Shown piece by piece: positions 17,640 to 25,559 of a stretch of DNA of 64,000 nt (position 1 is the first letter of the stretch; each line of letters starts with the position of its first letter). The translations under genes and the position numbers were made by a program. The notes below the pieces were generated by a model, which saw only the letters and a list, made by a program, of their open reading frames with translations, had not been told where the DNA came from and made no database searches. Source of the stretch: Adhaeribacter aquaticus DSM 16391 (GTDB taxonomy: Bacteria; Bacteroidota; Bacteroidia; Cytophagales; Hymenobacteraceae); assembly GCF_000473365.1 (NCBI RefSeq), contig NZ_KI421517.1, forward strand, positions 1,732,745 through 1,796,744, written 5' to 3'.

Positions 17640-18638
17640 ATGAAACACATTTATCTTTTAATAGCCGCGGTATTCATGTCAGTATCCACCATGGCGCAGC
17701 AACGGCCTCATTTTAGCCAATACATGCTAAATAATTATCTACTCAATCCGGCCTTGTCGGGTATAGAAGATTACACCGATGTGAAAGTTGGCTTTAGGCA
17801 GCAATGGGTAGGATTAGAAGGTGCCCCAAGTACGTTTTATGTTACGGCTCATACCCCTTTAAACAAGACGGATATTGCTACCTCCACCGTTCGGAACCGA
17901 AATATTAAAATAAAACGAATCGGTATCGGACAACGAGCCAGGCCACACCATGGGCTTGGCGTAGTAGCCCAGGCGGATAAAACTGGTCCGTTACAGAATA
18001 CTTTATTAAATGCCAGCTATGCCTACCATTTACCTCTAAATAGCAAAACAAAAATTTCGGCCGGCGTTTCGGGCGGTTTGCTACAATATAACCTAAACCC
18101 TCAGATGGTGCACCTTCGTAACCAAAACGATCCGACCCTTTACGATAATAATATCAATGAGCTGAAAATGGATTTGAATGTTGGTTTGTGGCTATACTCT
18201 AAAAACTATTTTGTTGGCGTTTCGGGATCGCAGTTGTTACGCGATACCGGAACCAGAGAAACCCAGGTAACTTTTAACGGTTCCGGAAATTTACAAAAGC
18301 ATTTTGTCGCCACAGCAGGTTATCGTATAGAAGTGAATCCCGAAGTTGCCGTTATTCCGTCATTTCAGGTTAATTACGCAACTCCTAGTCCAGTATCAGT
18401 TGATTTAAACCTTAAGGCAACTTATGCTGACCGGGTTTGGGTAGGAGGTTCTCTTCGAAAAGGAGATGCTTTTGCTGGCATGGCAGGCATTAACATTAGT
18501 TCCTTGCTTAGCCTGGGCTATTCTTATGACATTACAACTTCTGCCCTTACTTACAATAGCGCTGGCAGCCATGAAATAGTTATGGGCTTAAAGCTTCAAA
18601 ACAGAGGAAAGGTAATTTGTCCGATCTGGCTTTGGTAA
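17640..18638 (+). CDS. type IX secretion system membrane protein, PorP/SprF family
   Basis: 332 residues. Signal peptide (about 1-19, ending MAQ), then the family hallmark QQRPHFSQYMLNNYLLNPALSG and GFRQQWVGLEGAPSTFYVTAHTPL. The rest alternates as in an outer-membrane barrel of about 14 strands. PorP/SprF proteins assist secretion or surface attachment of the T9SS type B protein encoded next to them. It starts 7 nt after the adhesin stop, so the two form an operon ended by the hairpin at 18688-18727. Confidence 0.95.
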   Translation: MKHIYLLIAAVFMSVSTMAQQRPHFSQYMLNNYLLNPALSGIEDYTDVKVGFRQQWVGLEGAPSTFYVTAHTPLNKTDIATSTVRNRNIKIKRIGIGQRARPHHGLGVVAQADKTGPLQNTLLNASYAYHLPLNSKTKISAGVSGGLLQYNLNPQMVHLRNQNDPTLYDNNINELKMDLNVGLWLYSKNYFVGVSGSQLLRDTGTRETQVTFNGSGNLQKHFVATAGYRIEVNPEVAVIPSFQVNYATPSPVSVDLNLKATYADRVWVGGSLRKGDAFAGMAGINISSLLSLGYSYDITTSALTYNSAGSHEIVMGLKLQNRGKVICPIWLW

Positions 18639-18944
18639 AATTCGACCTCTTGCGCTAAGTAATCTTGGTTTTAAGGAAAAATATTTTAAAGACCTCTCGT
18701 TGATATAGTATCAGCAGGAGGTCTTTTCTATTATGGATAAATACAGGCTCAAATAGCTATTTAACTATATTTAATCTAGGTACTTTAGGGAAATAGTTCC
18801 TATAAGAAATTCAACCCTCTACCTGATATGTTATAAATTTTAGATTCATTAAACAATAACCTTAAAATTTTTAGTTAAAAATAAACTTTTCATTTAAAAA
18901 TTACTTTCTTTTGTAATAAACCAAAATTTCTATAAATAACTTTA
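18639..18944 (+). other. 306-bp intergenic region
   Basis: Holds the adhesin-sprF terminator and AT-rich sequence upstream of the nuclease gene. No clear promoter box or further gene is visible. Confidence 0.4.
18688..18727 (+). terminator. intrinsic terminator of adhesin-sprF operon
   Basis: A 9-bp stem (18688-18696 with 18718-18726, arm AAAGACCTC) with a 21-nt loop that can fold further, then Ts. It lies 50 nt after the PorP/SprF stop. Confidence 0.75.
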
Positions 18945-19712
18945 ATGAAAAAACTAATAACCTTTTGTTTACTGGTTCCTATGTTCATTGGTCAGGCATT
19001 TGGCTGGGGCCAAACAGGCCATCGGGTAGTAGGATTAGTAGCAGAACAACACCTGAATAAAAAGGCCCGGAAAAAAGTTTTAGCTATTTTACAAAACAAT
19101 TCTTTGGCAGAAGTTTCTACCTGGATGGATGATATTAAATCAGATGCAGCTTATGACCATACCCATGATTGGCATTGGGTAACCATACCGGCCGATAAAA
19201 AATATGAGGAGACGCAGAAAAATCCGAAAGGCGATATCATTATGAAGGTGGAGGAATTAATAGCTGGATTAAAAGGAGGCGCCTTAACTGCTCAGCAAGA
19301 ACAGGAATATATAAAATACCTGGTGCACTTAGTAGGTGATATCCATCAGCCATTACATGCCGGCACTCGTAACGACTCGGGCGGAAATGGGGTTAAGGTA
19401 GAATGGTTTGGCCGCCCTACTAATTTGCACAGCGTTTGGGACACTTATATGATTGATGACAAGAATTTAAGTTTTAGCGAGCTGGCTGATTTTTTGGATC
19501 TGCCATCGCCTGCCCAAAAGAAGCAATGGCAATCCACCTCCATCAGGAATTGGGCTGATGAATCAAGGTCGCTTGACCCGCAGGTTTATACCTTACCTGA
19601 AAACAATAAGCTAAGCTACCGGTACTCCTACCAAAACTTTGGCACTGTACAACAACGTTTGGTGCAGGCTGGCATCCGATTGGCCGGGTTGCTTAATGAA
19701 ATCTACAAATAA
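18945..19712 (+). CDS. S1/P1 family nuclease
   Basis: 255 residues. A secreted zinc-dependent single-strand nuclease. The signal peptide ends after AFG, leaving the mature N-terminal Trp of GWGQTGH, whose backbone and the nearby His bind zinc in this family. Further ligand motifs: WMDDIKSD, HTHDWHWV, VHLVGDIHQPLHAG and NLHSVWDTYM. Length and motif order are complete, so it should be active, probably in phosphate or nucleotide scavenging from extracellular DNA and RNA. It stands alone between two terminators. Confidence 0.95.
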   Translation: MKKLITFCLLVPMFIGQAFGWGQTGHRVVGLVAEQHLNKKARKKVLAILQNNSLAEVSTWMDDIKSDAAYDHTHDWHWVTIPADKKYEETQKNPKGDIIMKVEELIAGLKGGALTAQQEQEYIKYLVHLVGDIHQPLHAGTRNDSGGNGVKVEWFGRPTNLHSVWDTYMIDDKNLSFSELADFLDLPSPAQKKQWQSTSIRNWADESRSLDPQVYTLPENNKLSYRYSYQNFGTVQQRLVQAGIRLAGLLNEIYK

Positions 19713-19717
19713 TATGT

Positions 19718-19776
19718 AAAACGTGACCCATAAAAAAAGCCTGATTGTATCAGGCTTTTTTTATGGGTCACGTTTT
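19718..19776. terminator. bidirectional terminator with 27-bp perfect stem
   Basis: The arms 19718-19744 and 19750-19776 are perfectly complementary over 27 bp with a 5-nt loop (TTGTA), and the stem contains internal A7/T7 tracts. It separates the convergent nuclease and TerC genes. A stem this long and perfect goes beyond an ordinary terminator. Confidence 0.9.
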
Positions 19777-19786
19777 CTTCAGCAAA

Positions 19787-20557
19787 TTAAAAGTTACTGG
19801 TTTTACGCGGATAATTGAAAAAATGAGAAGTTAGCAATGGTACCAAAAATATTAACACTGTAACCATAGAGGTAGCCCAGTCGGCGATATGCCCACCTAA
19901 GAACTTGGAGAATTGATCGTTTGGGCGGAAATGCTCATACACAGATAACCCTAATTTTAAGCCTAAAAACCCAATTACTACAAATGCAGCCGTTTCCAGA
20001 AAAGGATATTTACCCATAAGTTTTACAAACCACTGCGCCACGAATCGCATGGCTAAAATACCAATAAACACCCCTGCCCAGATTAAAATAATATTATCCG
20101 TAAAAGCAACCACGGCAAATACATTATCAATAGAAAAGGCTAAGTCCATAATTTCTACCAAAGCTACGGTAGCCCAAAACTGGCTCATCCATCCTACAGT
20201 AGCCTTATAAAGCCAATGCTCATTTTTATTTAAAAGATCATCCGCTTCATCTTTGGTACTTTTACCTTTAAAATAATCAAAAGCCAGGTAAAAAAGGTAA
20301 AGGCCACCCAACGGCTTTAACCACCATATCTGAATAAGAAAAGTGGCAAATAATAAACAAAGCCCTCTGAATACATAAGCCCCAATAATGCCATAGCGTA
20401 ACGCTTTTTGCCTTTGGTGTTTAGGCAAATCCATTACCATGGTAGCCAAAACGGCGGCGTTATCTACAGAAAGTAAACTTTCAATAATAATGAGGTTAGC
20501 AATGATTGCTAAAGAGGATACCGGATTCTGTATAATCTGTTGAAAATGTTCGTACAT
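19787..20557 (-). CDS. TerC family integral membrane protein
   Basis: 256 residues with about seven hydrophobic segments. The TerC/Alx signature is clear: ESLLSVDNAAVLATMV in the first helix and MDLAFSIDNVFAVVAF in the middle, each with the conserved acidic Asp-Asn pair thought to bind metal (manganese or calcium export in characterised relatives). It has its own promoter (20596-20603) and ends at the long hairpin, so it is monocistronic. The name refers to tellurite resistance operons, but there are no other ter genes here; a manganese-export role is inference. Confidence 0.92.
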   Translation of the reverse strand: MYEHFQQIIQNPVSSLAIIANLIIIESLLSVDNAAVLATMVMDLPKHQRQKALRYGIIGAYVFRGLCLLFATFLIQIWWLKPLGGLYLFYLAFDYFKGKSTKDEADDLLNKNEHWLYKATVGWMSQFWATVALVEIMDLAFSIDNVFAVVAFTDNIILIWAGVFIGILAMRFVAQWFVKLMGKYPFLETAAFVVIGFLGLKLGLSVYEHFRPNDQFSKFLGGHIADWATSMVTVLIFLVPLLTSHFFNYPRKTSNF

Positions 20558-20595
20558 CGATCTGTTTGCTAAATAGTGTTTAGCTATGAAGATGG

Positions 20596-20603
20596 CAAAG
20601 GTA
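20596..20603 (-). promoter_or_regulatory. promoter -7 box of terC-family gene
   Basis: Minus-strand TACCTTTG followed by CC matches TAnnTTTG. The start point near 20590 gives a leader of about 32 nt to the ATG at 20557. The -33 element is weak. Confidence 0.6.
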
Positions 20604-20913
20604 ATACAGGATTAGAATTGAAGCCCCACACCCTATTTAATTTTTTCTTCTGAAAATTTTGTCTGCCCCTTTTTCAGATAAATTATCCTACCATCCAAAT
20701 CTTCTAAAAGAGCTATTGAGTACCTACATAACTTCCACTTATAACCTTTTAAACTTACTTAAAATGGTAACTAACAACAGCGGAATCCAATATTAATATG
20801 TGTTATATTATTAAATGCTAGCTTGTTATAAATATCATTAACACTTATTTTTACCAGTACCAAACTTTAAATAGTTACTTTTTATACTAGGTGTTTTATT
20901 TGGTGTTAAGGAA

Positions 20914-20944
20914 AAAGGGTAACCGGGATGGTTACCCTTTGTTT
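20914..20944 (+). terminator. orphan intrinsic-terminator-like hairpin
   Basis: An 11-bp perfect stem (20914-20924 with 20930-20940, arm AAAGGGTAACC), 5-nt loop, then TTTGTTT. No plus-strand gene precedes it within the intergenic region; a TTTGGTG box lies 12 nt upstream. It may end a short transcript or act as an attenuator for the gene at 21028. Confidence 0.6.
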
Positions 20945-21027
20945 GGCTCATTTCGGTTAAAAATTTAATCTGGCTTAATTAAATATTTTATCCGTATAAC
21001 AATATGTGAATCTTAAACCTAAGAACT

Positions 21028-21342
21028 ATGTATAAAATAGATGAAACCAGTGGAGCCCAGAGAGCTACCCGTGAAGCAGCTGAAATGCTTTTTGGTGAAG
21101 AGAATCTGGAAAATTACAATACTTTTCAGGGTCGTTTAGATGAAATTGAACAACGACATGCTGATTTTTTTAAGAACCGAAAATCTTCAACCGGCCATGA
21201 TGAATACGACCGGTTACATAATCATTACCAGTTGCATAATAATGGAGGGAAACCAACTTTTTCTTTCCGGGAAGATTCAGATTTACCTCCCCATATTAAA
21301 GAGGAATGCCATCAATCTTTCTACGAGGTTTGGGGAACCTGA
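21028..21342 (+). CDS. small hypothetical protein
   Basis: 104 residues, acidic and polar, no signal peptide or membrane segment. His-rich stretches DRLHNHYQLHNN and a C-terminal Cys-His (EECHQSFYEVW) could bind metal but no known motif is complete. I do not recognise a family. A terminator 9 nt after the stop and good codon usage support a real gene. It stands alone. Confidence 0.65.
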   Translation: MYKIDETSGAQRATREAAEMLFGEENLENYNTFQGRLDEIEQRHADFFKNRKSSTGHDEYDRLHNHYQLHNNGGKPTFSFREDSDLPPHIKEECHQSFYEVWGT

Positions 21343-21350
21343 TTTTTGAA

Positions 21351-21381
21351 AGAAGCCAGCCACCAGCTGGCTTTCTTTTTT
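21351..21381 (+). terminator. intrinsic terminator
   Basis: Stem GCCAGC/GCTGGC (21355-21360 with 21366-21371) extended by A-T pairs, a 5-nt loop, then a T-rich run. It ends the 104-residue gene. Confidence 0.75.
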
Positions 21382-21569
21382 CTCCTATACACCTAATTTT
21401 CCTACCCGGTAACTAACTTCAACTCTACAGCTATTGTTCAAACAGAAACTATCTTTTTGTCTTTTGTTCCTTTTTAAAAGACAAATTGCCCTCCTTACGC
21501 TTTATAATTACTTTATTATGAGCATCTGTTCGCTCAAAAAAAATATATTAAAAAATATTTATTGTAATA

Positions 21570-21599
21570 TTGACAATATGTAAAAGAAAGTTATATTTG
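21570..21599 (+). promoter_or_regulatory. strong promoter-like sequence with no gene behind it
   Basis: TTGACA (21570-21575) and TATATTTG (21592-21599) are spaced so that TTG precedes the -7 box by 19 nt, fitting the Bacteroidota consensus; the first hexamer is also a perfect sigma-70-type -35. The expected start is near 21606. No plus-strand coding frame follows. Confidence 0.6.
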
Positions 21600-21605
21600 T
21601 ATAAA

Positions 21606-21675
21606 TTACAATAAGAGATTATTTAATTTGGTGGACAGTACAAAAAGGGTAATCAGTTTCTGATTACCTTTTTTT
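21606..21675 (+). ncRNA. candidate small RNA of about 70 nt
   Basis: Bounded by the promoter at 21570-21599 and by a hairpin (about 12 bp, 21645-21671, with a 3-nt TTT loop) plus a T-tract at 21669-21675. The predicted transcript would be mostly the terminator stem with about 38 nt of single-stranded 5' sequence. It matches no RNA family I know. The same hairpin can also end the minus-strand gene at 21723. Confidence 0.35.
21644..21675. terminator. terminator hairpin shared by both strands
   Basis: Stem with arm AGGGTAATCAG and its complement around a TTT loop; Ts follow on the plus strand and, after the stem, on the minus strand as well. It serves the minus gene at 21723-21974 and the candidate plus-strand RNA. 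Confidence 0.75.
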
Positions 21676-21722
21676 ATAGCCCCTATATAACTGTAATAAC
21701 CTAGGAGCCCGTTTCTCTATTA

Positions 21723-21974
21723 TTAGCCAACCTTTCTAATCATTGACTCCTCGGTATACAAATAAAGAACCTGAGCATCTGGAAAATACTCTAAGGTTAT
21801 ATGCACTTCTTCTTGGAAGGTAGTAACCCACAACTCAACATAAAAATCTTGTAAATAATAAAGCACAATATTATTGTTCCCCTTTTTACGCTGGCCTATC
21901 CTGCTTGCTTTGTCGAAAAGGAAGCACATTTGCTCTTCTTTGCTTTTTAGCCTAAATTCTGATAAGGTTATCAT
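21723..21974 (-). CDS. small hypothetical protein
   Basis: 83 residues beginning MITLSEFRLKSKEEQMCFLF, with a middle LYYLQDFYVELWVTTFQEEVHIT that reads as a beta hairpin. The layout (short N-terminal helix starting LSEF, then two or three strands with an FYVE-like core) recalls a common family of small uncharacterised proteins in Cytophagales; this is recollection, not a search. No signal peptide or membrane segment. Monocistronic, with a hairpin terminator about 50 nt downstream. Confidence 0.6.
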   Translation of the reverse strand: MITLSEFRLKSKEEQMCFLFDKASRIGQRKKGNNNIVLYYLQDFYVELWVTTFQEEVHITLEYFPDAQVLYLYTEESMIRKVG

Positions 21975-22456
21975 AGATTTATACGTAGGTATAAAATTTA
22001 TTTCCCTTACGTTTTAATACCAAAAAGTTACTTTTATATAAAGATTTTTTAATATTTATTTAGCTCCATGACTTCCATATAACTAGCCTTCAAGGAAGCA
22101 TACTGGTTTGTTTATTTTGTTTTCCCTTACAAATATTGATATGGTTCTTAATGTTAATTTCACTTTTAATTAGTATTAACTTTAGAATGTAACAGACCGT
22201 GTAGAAGGGAGATATTTTTGTAGATATAATTTTGAATGCTTGAATAACTGATCCTGGAACTATTAAAAGTACGCTCCACCAATCTAAAACTTAAAGCAAC
22301 TTAATTTTAAATAGCTAATTGTTTCCAATCATTGGCACCCCCTGTACATTACCGGTAGTATACTATTTTTTAAAAATTATTATTATCTTTCCAAAGCTTA
22401 TTTTATACCTAGCAGCAACCAAATCAACAATATAGACAAACAACCACTTTTTGCCA
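21975..22456 (+). other. 482-bp intergenic region
   Basis: AT-rich; divergent upstream region of the 83-residue gene and of the outer-membrane protein gene. TATCTTTC at about 22384 resembles a -7 box with one mismatch. Nothing else is seen. Confidence 0.35.
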
Positions 22457-23026
22457 ATGGTTAAAGATATACTCCGGAGATACTCCACATACTTTTTATT
22501 ACTTAGTTTTTTCTGGTTATTGTCCGGTAATACCTATGGCCAAAGTTCCTCTCTGCACTTTGGAATGCGGTTTCAAAAAACCCTAAACTTATACCATGAA
22601 AACGGGTTCTCATTCCAGTATGGTAATCCTGCTGTATTAAATAAACATATAACAGTTGGATTGACCTATGTAAGTAGTCGTTTAGGCTCCGCCATCCGGT
22701 CAAATGCCATCAAACAAGATAATCTTTTTTTATCGGGCTCCTATAATTTCAGGGTGAACCGCACTATACAACCCTTATTACGGGCCAATGTAGGTTTATT
22801 TCGTGCTGATTATGAATCTGCTATTTTTAAAGATTTGGCTAATTCTTCTCCTTTATTGTCTACTGAATTTGGTTTGGCTATCCCACTGCATAATAGACTC
22901 AAATTTGAAAGTGCTTTAGGATATAATTTAATTACTGGAGATGGATCCGACAGTCCAGGCACCCTCTATCCCATTTTTTATCACCTAAGTATTTACTGGA
23001 ATTTATTTAACCACCACTCCAAATGA
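22457..23026 (+). CDS. predicted outer-membrane beta-barrel protein
   Basis: 189 residues from ATG 22457; the in-frame TTG at 22451 adds two. Signal peptide (about 1-29, ending TYGQ), then alternating amphipathic stretches such as FSFQYGNPAVLNKHITVGLTY and a C-terminal FYHLSIYWNLF that could close a small barrel of about eight strands. I do not recognise a named family. Its stop overlaps the start of the downstream lipoprotein hydrolase by 4 nt, so the pair is translationally coupled. Confidence 0.65.
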   Translation: MVKDILRRYSTYFLLLSFFWLLSGNTYGQSSSLHFGMRFQKTLNLYHENGFSFQYGNPAVLNKHITVGLTYVSSRLGSAIRSNAIKQDNLFLSGSYNFRVNRTIQPLLRANVGLFRADYESAIFKDLANSSPLLSTEFGLAIPLHNRLKFESALGYNLITGDGSDSPGTLYPIFYHLSIYWNLFNHHSK

Positions 23027-23955
23027 AACAGTTTGCTACCTTATTCTTTTTGTTCCTGGTTTTAGCAGGTTGTGAAAAAGAACCTAAAATCACGGATACA
23101 ATGCTGGATGGTGAAGTGGTTTTTGATCCATCTGTTTACCAACCCGAAAAGTACCTGGTTTCATTAGCCAAACCTAGCCCCTCTCCTGCCGATGCACAAA
23201 AGCCTGTCATTGTAGCCATCCATGGTTACAGCGCTTCTACGTTTGAGTGGGATGAATTTCGGAAGTGGTCTGGCAACCGGAATGATTTTTCCATATCTCA
23301 GGTTTTAATGGGCGGTCACGGTCGCACTTATGAAGATTTTAAAAACGCCAGTTGGGAAGATTGGCGAAAACCAGTGGAAGAAGAATACACCCGATTAGAA
23401 CAAGCCGGTTATCAAAATATTAGCCTGGCCGGCTCTTCTACCGGATGCGCCATCATAACCGAAATGATTGCCAATGGTTTTTTTAACAACCGGGTAAAAC
23501 CGAAAAACATTTTCTTGATTGATCCCATTGTAGTTCCTTCTGATAAATTTTTAACCTTGGTGGGGGTGGCTGGTCCGGTGGTGGGTTATATAGAAGCCGA
23601 TAATACCACCGAAGAAGACAAACATTACTACCACTTTCGGCCTTACGAAACGCTTAAAGAACTTAGGGAGCTGATTAATCTGGTTCGGAAAGATTTAGAA
23701 AAAGGTATAGTATTACCGGCCGGCAGCCAACTCAAAGTATATAAATCCAAGATAGATGAAACGGCTGATCCTGTTAGCGCTGTTATGTTATATAAAGGCA
23801 TTAAGACCTCTGATAACAAGCCGATTGAAGTAAGCATGGTAGATTCTGATTTGCATGTATTTACCCGACTTGATTTACGAAAAAGTGTAACAGCAAAAGA
23901 CCTGGAAAATCAAAGACAAACCTTTGAAGAAATAGCTTCCCGATTAACCAGATAA
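23023..23955 (+). CDS. alpha/beta-hydrolase lipoprotein (esterase or lipase)
   Basis: 310 residues. N-terminal lipobox LAGC (Cys about 17) indicates membrane anchoring. Alpha/beta-hydrolase fold with VIVAIHGYSAS (oxyanion His-Gly), nucleophile elbow GSSTG (about 147-151), an acid in the ETADPVS region and a His in DSDLHVFTR. It resembles monoglyceride-lipase or carboxylesterase hydrolases. It starts inside the stop of the preceding outer-membrane gene (ATGA overlap) and is followed by a terminator. Substrate unknown. Confidence 0.85.
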   Translation: MKQFATLFFLFLVLAGCEKEPKITDTMLDGEVVFDPSVYQPEKYLVSLAKPSPSPADAQKPVIVAIHGYSASTFEWDEFRKWSGNRNDFSISQVLMGGHGRTYEDFKNASWEDWRKPVEEEYTRLEQAGYQNISLAGSSTGCAIITEMIANGFFNNRVKPKNIFLIDPIVVPSDKFLTLVGVAGPVVGYIEADNTTEEDKHYYHFRPYETLKELRELINLVRKDLEKGIVLPAGSQLKVYKSKIDETADPVSAVMLYKGIKTSDNKPIEVSMVDSDLHVFTRLDLRKSVTAKDLENQRQTFEEIASRLTR

Positions 23956-24454
23956 AGAATCAAATACAAGCATAAAAAAAGCACTTCCCGGAAGAAGTGC
24001 TTTTGTGTTTGTATTCCCAATGTGATTGGCCGCCCGCCTCCAACTTCCTTGCCTCTGGTAAGGCTGCTCTTTTACGGACTAATCAGAGCTCCACATCCAT
24101 CCTTATTTCTTAGGGAATTAAACTTGATATTAGGTAAAATGTTTTATACTTTTCAAATAAACTTGTAGCACTTTCACTTATTTTTAATTTTCTAATTAAT
24201 TCAAAATTAAGTAGTTCTAGTTTTATTTAAAGTATAATACCTAGAAAAGCGCCTTCATTAAAAATATTTCACTAGAAGCTTAATATAATTGTATATATTA
24301 TAAAACTAACATTTTTATCTTTCCTTACCGTATTTCTGGCTGCTTTCAAGGGCAAAGAGTCCAACTTTTTCGGCAGATACTGATTTACACCGAAAAATAC
24401 TGATCTTTAATAGTTTAGGAATTTTCTACTAGGGCTCCCTGTTCATGGCATAAG
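23956..24454. other. 499-bp intergenic region
   Basis: Holds the esterase terminator, then a short patch at 24020-24100 that is clearly richer in G and C than the rest, with no open frame or hairpin of note (possible relic), then AT-rich DNA. No promoter identified for the small gene at 24455. Confidence 0.35.
23977..24007 (+). terminator. intrinsic terminator of esterase gene
   Basis: An 11-bp perfect stem (23977-23987 with 23994-24004, arm AAAAGCACTTC) and a T-rich tail; flanking bases allow further imperfect pairing. Confidence 0.85.
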
Positions 24455-24655
24455 ATGAGAATATTAGTGGAAAATAAGATCCAGGTAGAGGAAGTTCTTA
24501 AAAAAATAAGCGAAGCAGATTTTGCATCGTGCCGGGAGACTGTAGAGTTTATCAAGAATTTAGATATGGCTCTTTATACAACGGAAGAAATAAAATTAAT
24601 TAGCAACAAATTAAGTGACCAAATAAATTACCTCATTCAGAGAGAAATGAAGTAG
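24455..24655 (+). CDS. small helical hypothetical protein
   Basis: 66 residues, predicted mostly helical, charged, with a single Cys (ASCRETVEF). No signal peptide, membrane segment or known motif. I do not recognise it. It is alone in more than 1.5 kb of otherwise noncoding DNA, without a clear promoter or terminator, so it may be a real orphan or a chance frame; its balanced codon and amino-acid composition favours real. Confidence 0.45.
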   Translation: MRILVENKIQVEEVLKKISEADFASCRETVEFIKNLDMALYTTEEIKLISNKLSDQINYLIQREMK

Positions 24656-25296
24656 TCATACATTACTTATCTCAATACAATAATTTTTACCCAATAATAA
24701 GCAGGCAAACCGATAGAAATACTTTCTTCTTGCCAACCATTTTTTAGGTTTTAAAACTATAAAACCTCCTGATGCTTTTATTCAAACTACCTTAATACTA
24801 TACAAGCAGGTACAGTCCATTTATAGTGGTTACAAGCTGAAAAGCCTACTGCATAGCTTTTTTTACGCCTCCCGCTCATTAACACTTTCAATAAGTAAAT
24901 CCGGCACCTGGCATTGGGTTTACACTAATAAATCTTTAAATAATTGTTGCCTTAGGCGTCTTGTAGTTTCATCGTAAAAGATGGAAAATTCTATGCTTTA
25001 CATCAATTTAAAGCTTATAGAATAACAATCCATGGAGCTGGCCATTTTTGTGCATTATCGATAGAAACTAAGCCAATAAAACAAGATAAAACTTTTTTTA
25101 CAAGCAGCACTAATGCTTATTCACTATCTTTAATCTACTCCAATAACTTGGTTATGCTGCCCTTGCGGCGGTAATGATTTAAAACTCCGGCAATCCTGGA
25201 ACTTATACCATTTAATACAAGAATTTCCTGCACAACCACTGCCCTAAAGACTCGTATTAAAGTACCATACTTTTTAATACTTAACTTTTCATTGTT

Positions 25297-25304
25297 TATG
25301 TTTG
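25297..25304 (+). promoter_or_regulatory. TAnnTTTG-type box before orphan hairpin
   Basis: TATGTTTG matches the -7 consensus, but no -33 TTG lies at the right distance. A start near 25310 would give a transcript consisting almost only of the hairpin that follows. Confidence 0.3.
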
Positions 25305-25313
25305 TTTGGTAGG

Positions 25314-25342
25314 AAAAGGCTGCTCCTTGGGTAGCCTTTTTT
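25314..25342 (+). terminator. orphan intrinsic-terminator-like hairpin
   Basis: An 8-bp stem (25314-25321 with 25333-25340, arm AAAAGGCT) with possible inner pairs, then Ts. No plus-strand gene precedes it; a TTTGGT box lies just upstream as in the hairpin at 20914. Confidence 0.55.
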
Positions 25343-25435
25343 ATATTAACTGCTATACCTGCCTATTAAAGAATCCTCATAGCTATTTTCATTTTACTGG
25401 TCGATAATAAGAAGATATCTAACACTACTTTAAAT

Positions 25436-25481
25436 AAAAAGCGATGGTCCCTTTTATTAGTAAAAGGGACCATCGCTTTTT
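25436..25481 (-). terminator. long-stem terminator
   Basis: A 21-bp perfect stem (25436-25456 with 25461-25481) with a 4-nt loop, lying 79 nt beyond the stop of the minus-strand Ig-like protein gene and followed by Ts on that strand. Confidence 0.85.
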
Positions 25482-25559
25482 TTCTAGCTAAGGAAAGAAT
25501 TTTCATTCCTTCTATATGATACTTAAAACCCAGTGCCGAAAGACACTAGAGGTGCTTCT

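Larger units (their letters stand above)
20558..21027. other. 470-bp intergenic region
   Basis: Holds the terC promoter at its left and an orphan plus-strand hairpin with T-tract (20914-20944) that follows no gene. The remainder is AT-rich with no coding signal. Confidence 0.4.
21343..21722. other. 380-bp intergenic region with candidate RNA gene
   Basis: Holds the terminator of the preceding gene, then a promoter-like sequence (21570-21599) and a hairpin with T-tract (21644-21675). No protein-coding frame of note. Confidence 0.5.
24656..25559 (+). other. 904-bp intergenic region
   Basis: No coding frame found. It contains a plus-strand box TATGTTTG (25297-25304) directly before an orphan hairpin with T-tract (25314-25342), and the long terminator of the minus-strand gene (25436-25481). 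The middle has no recognisable structure; it may be decayed genes. Confidence 0.4.
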
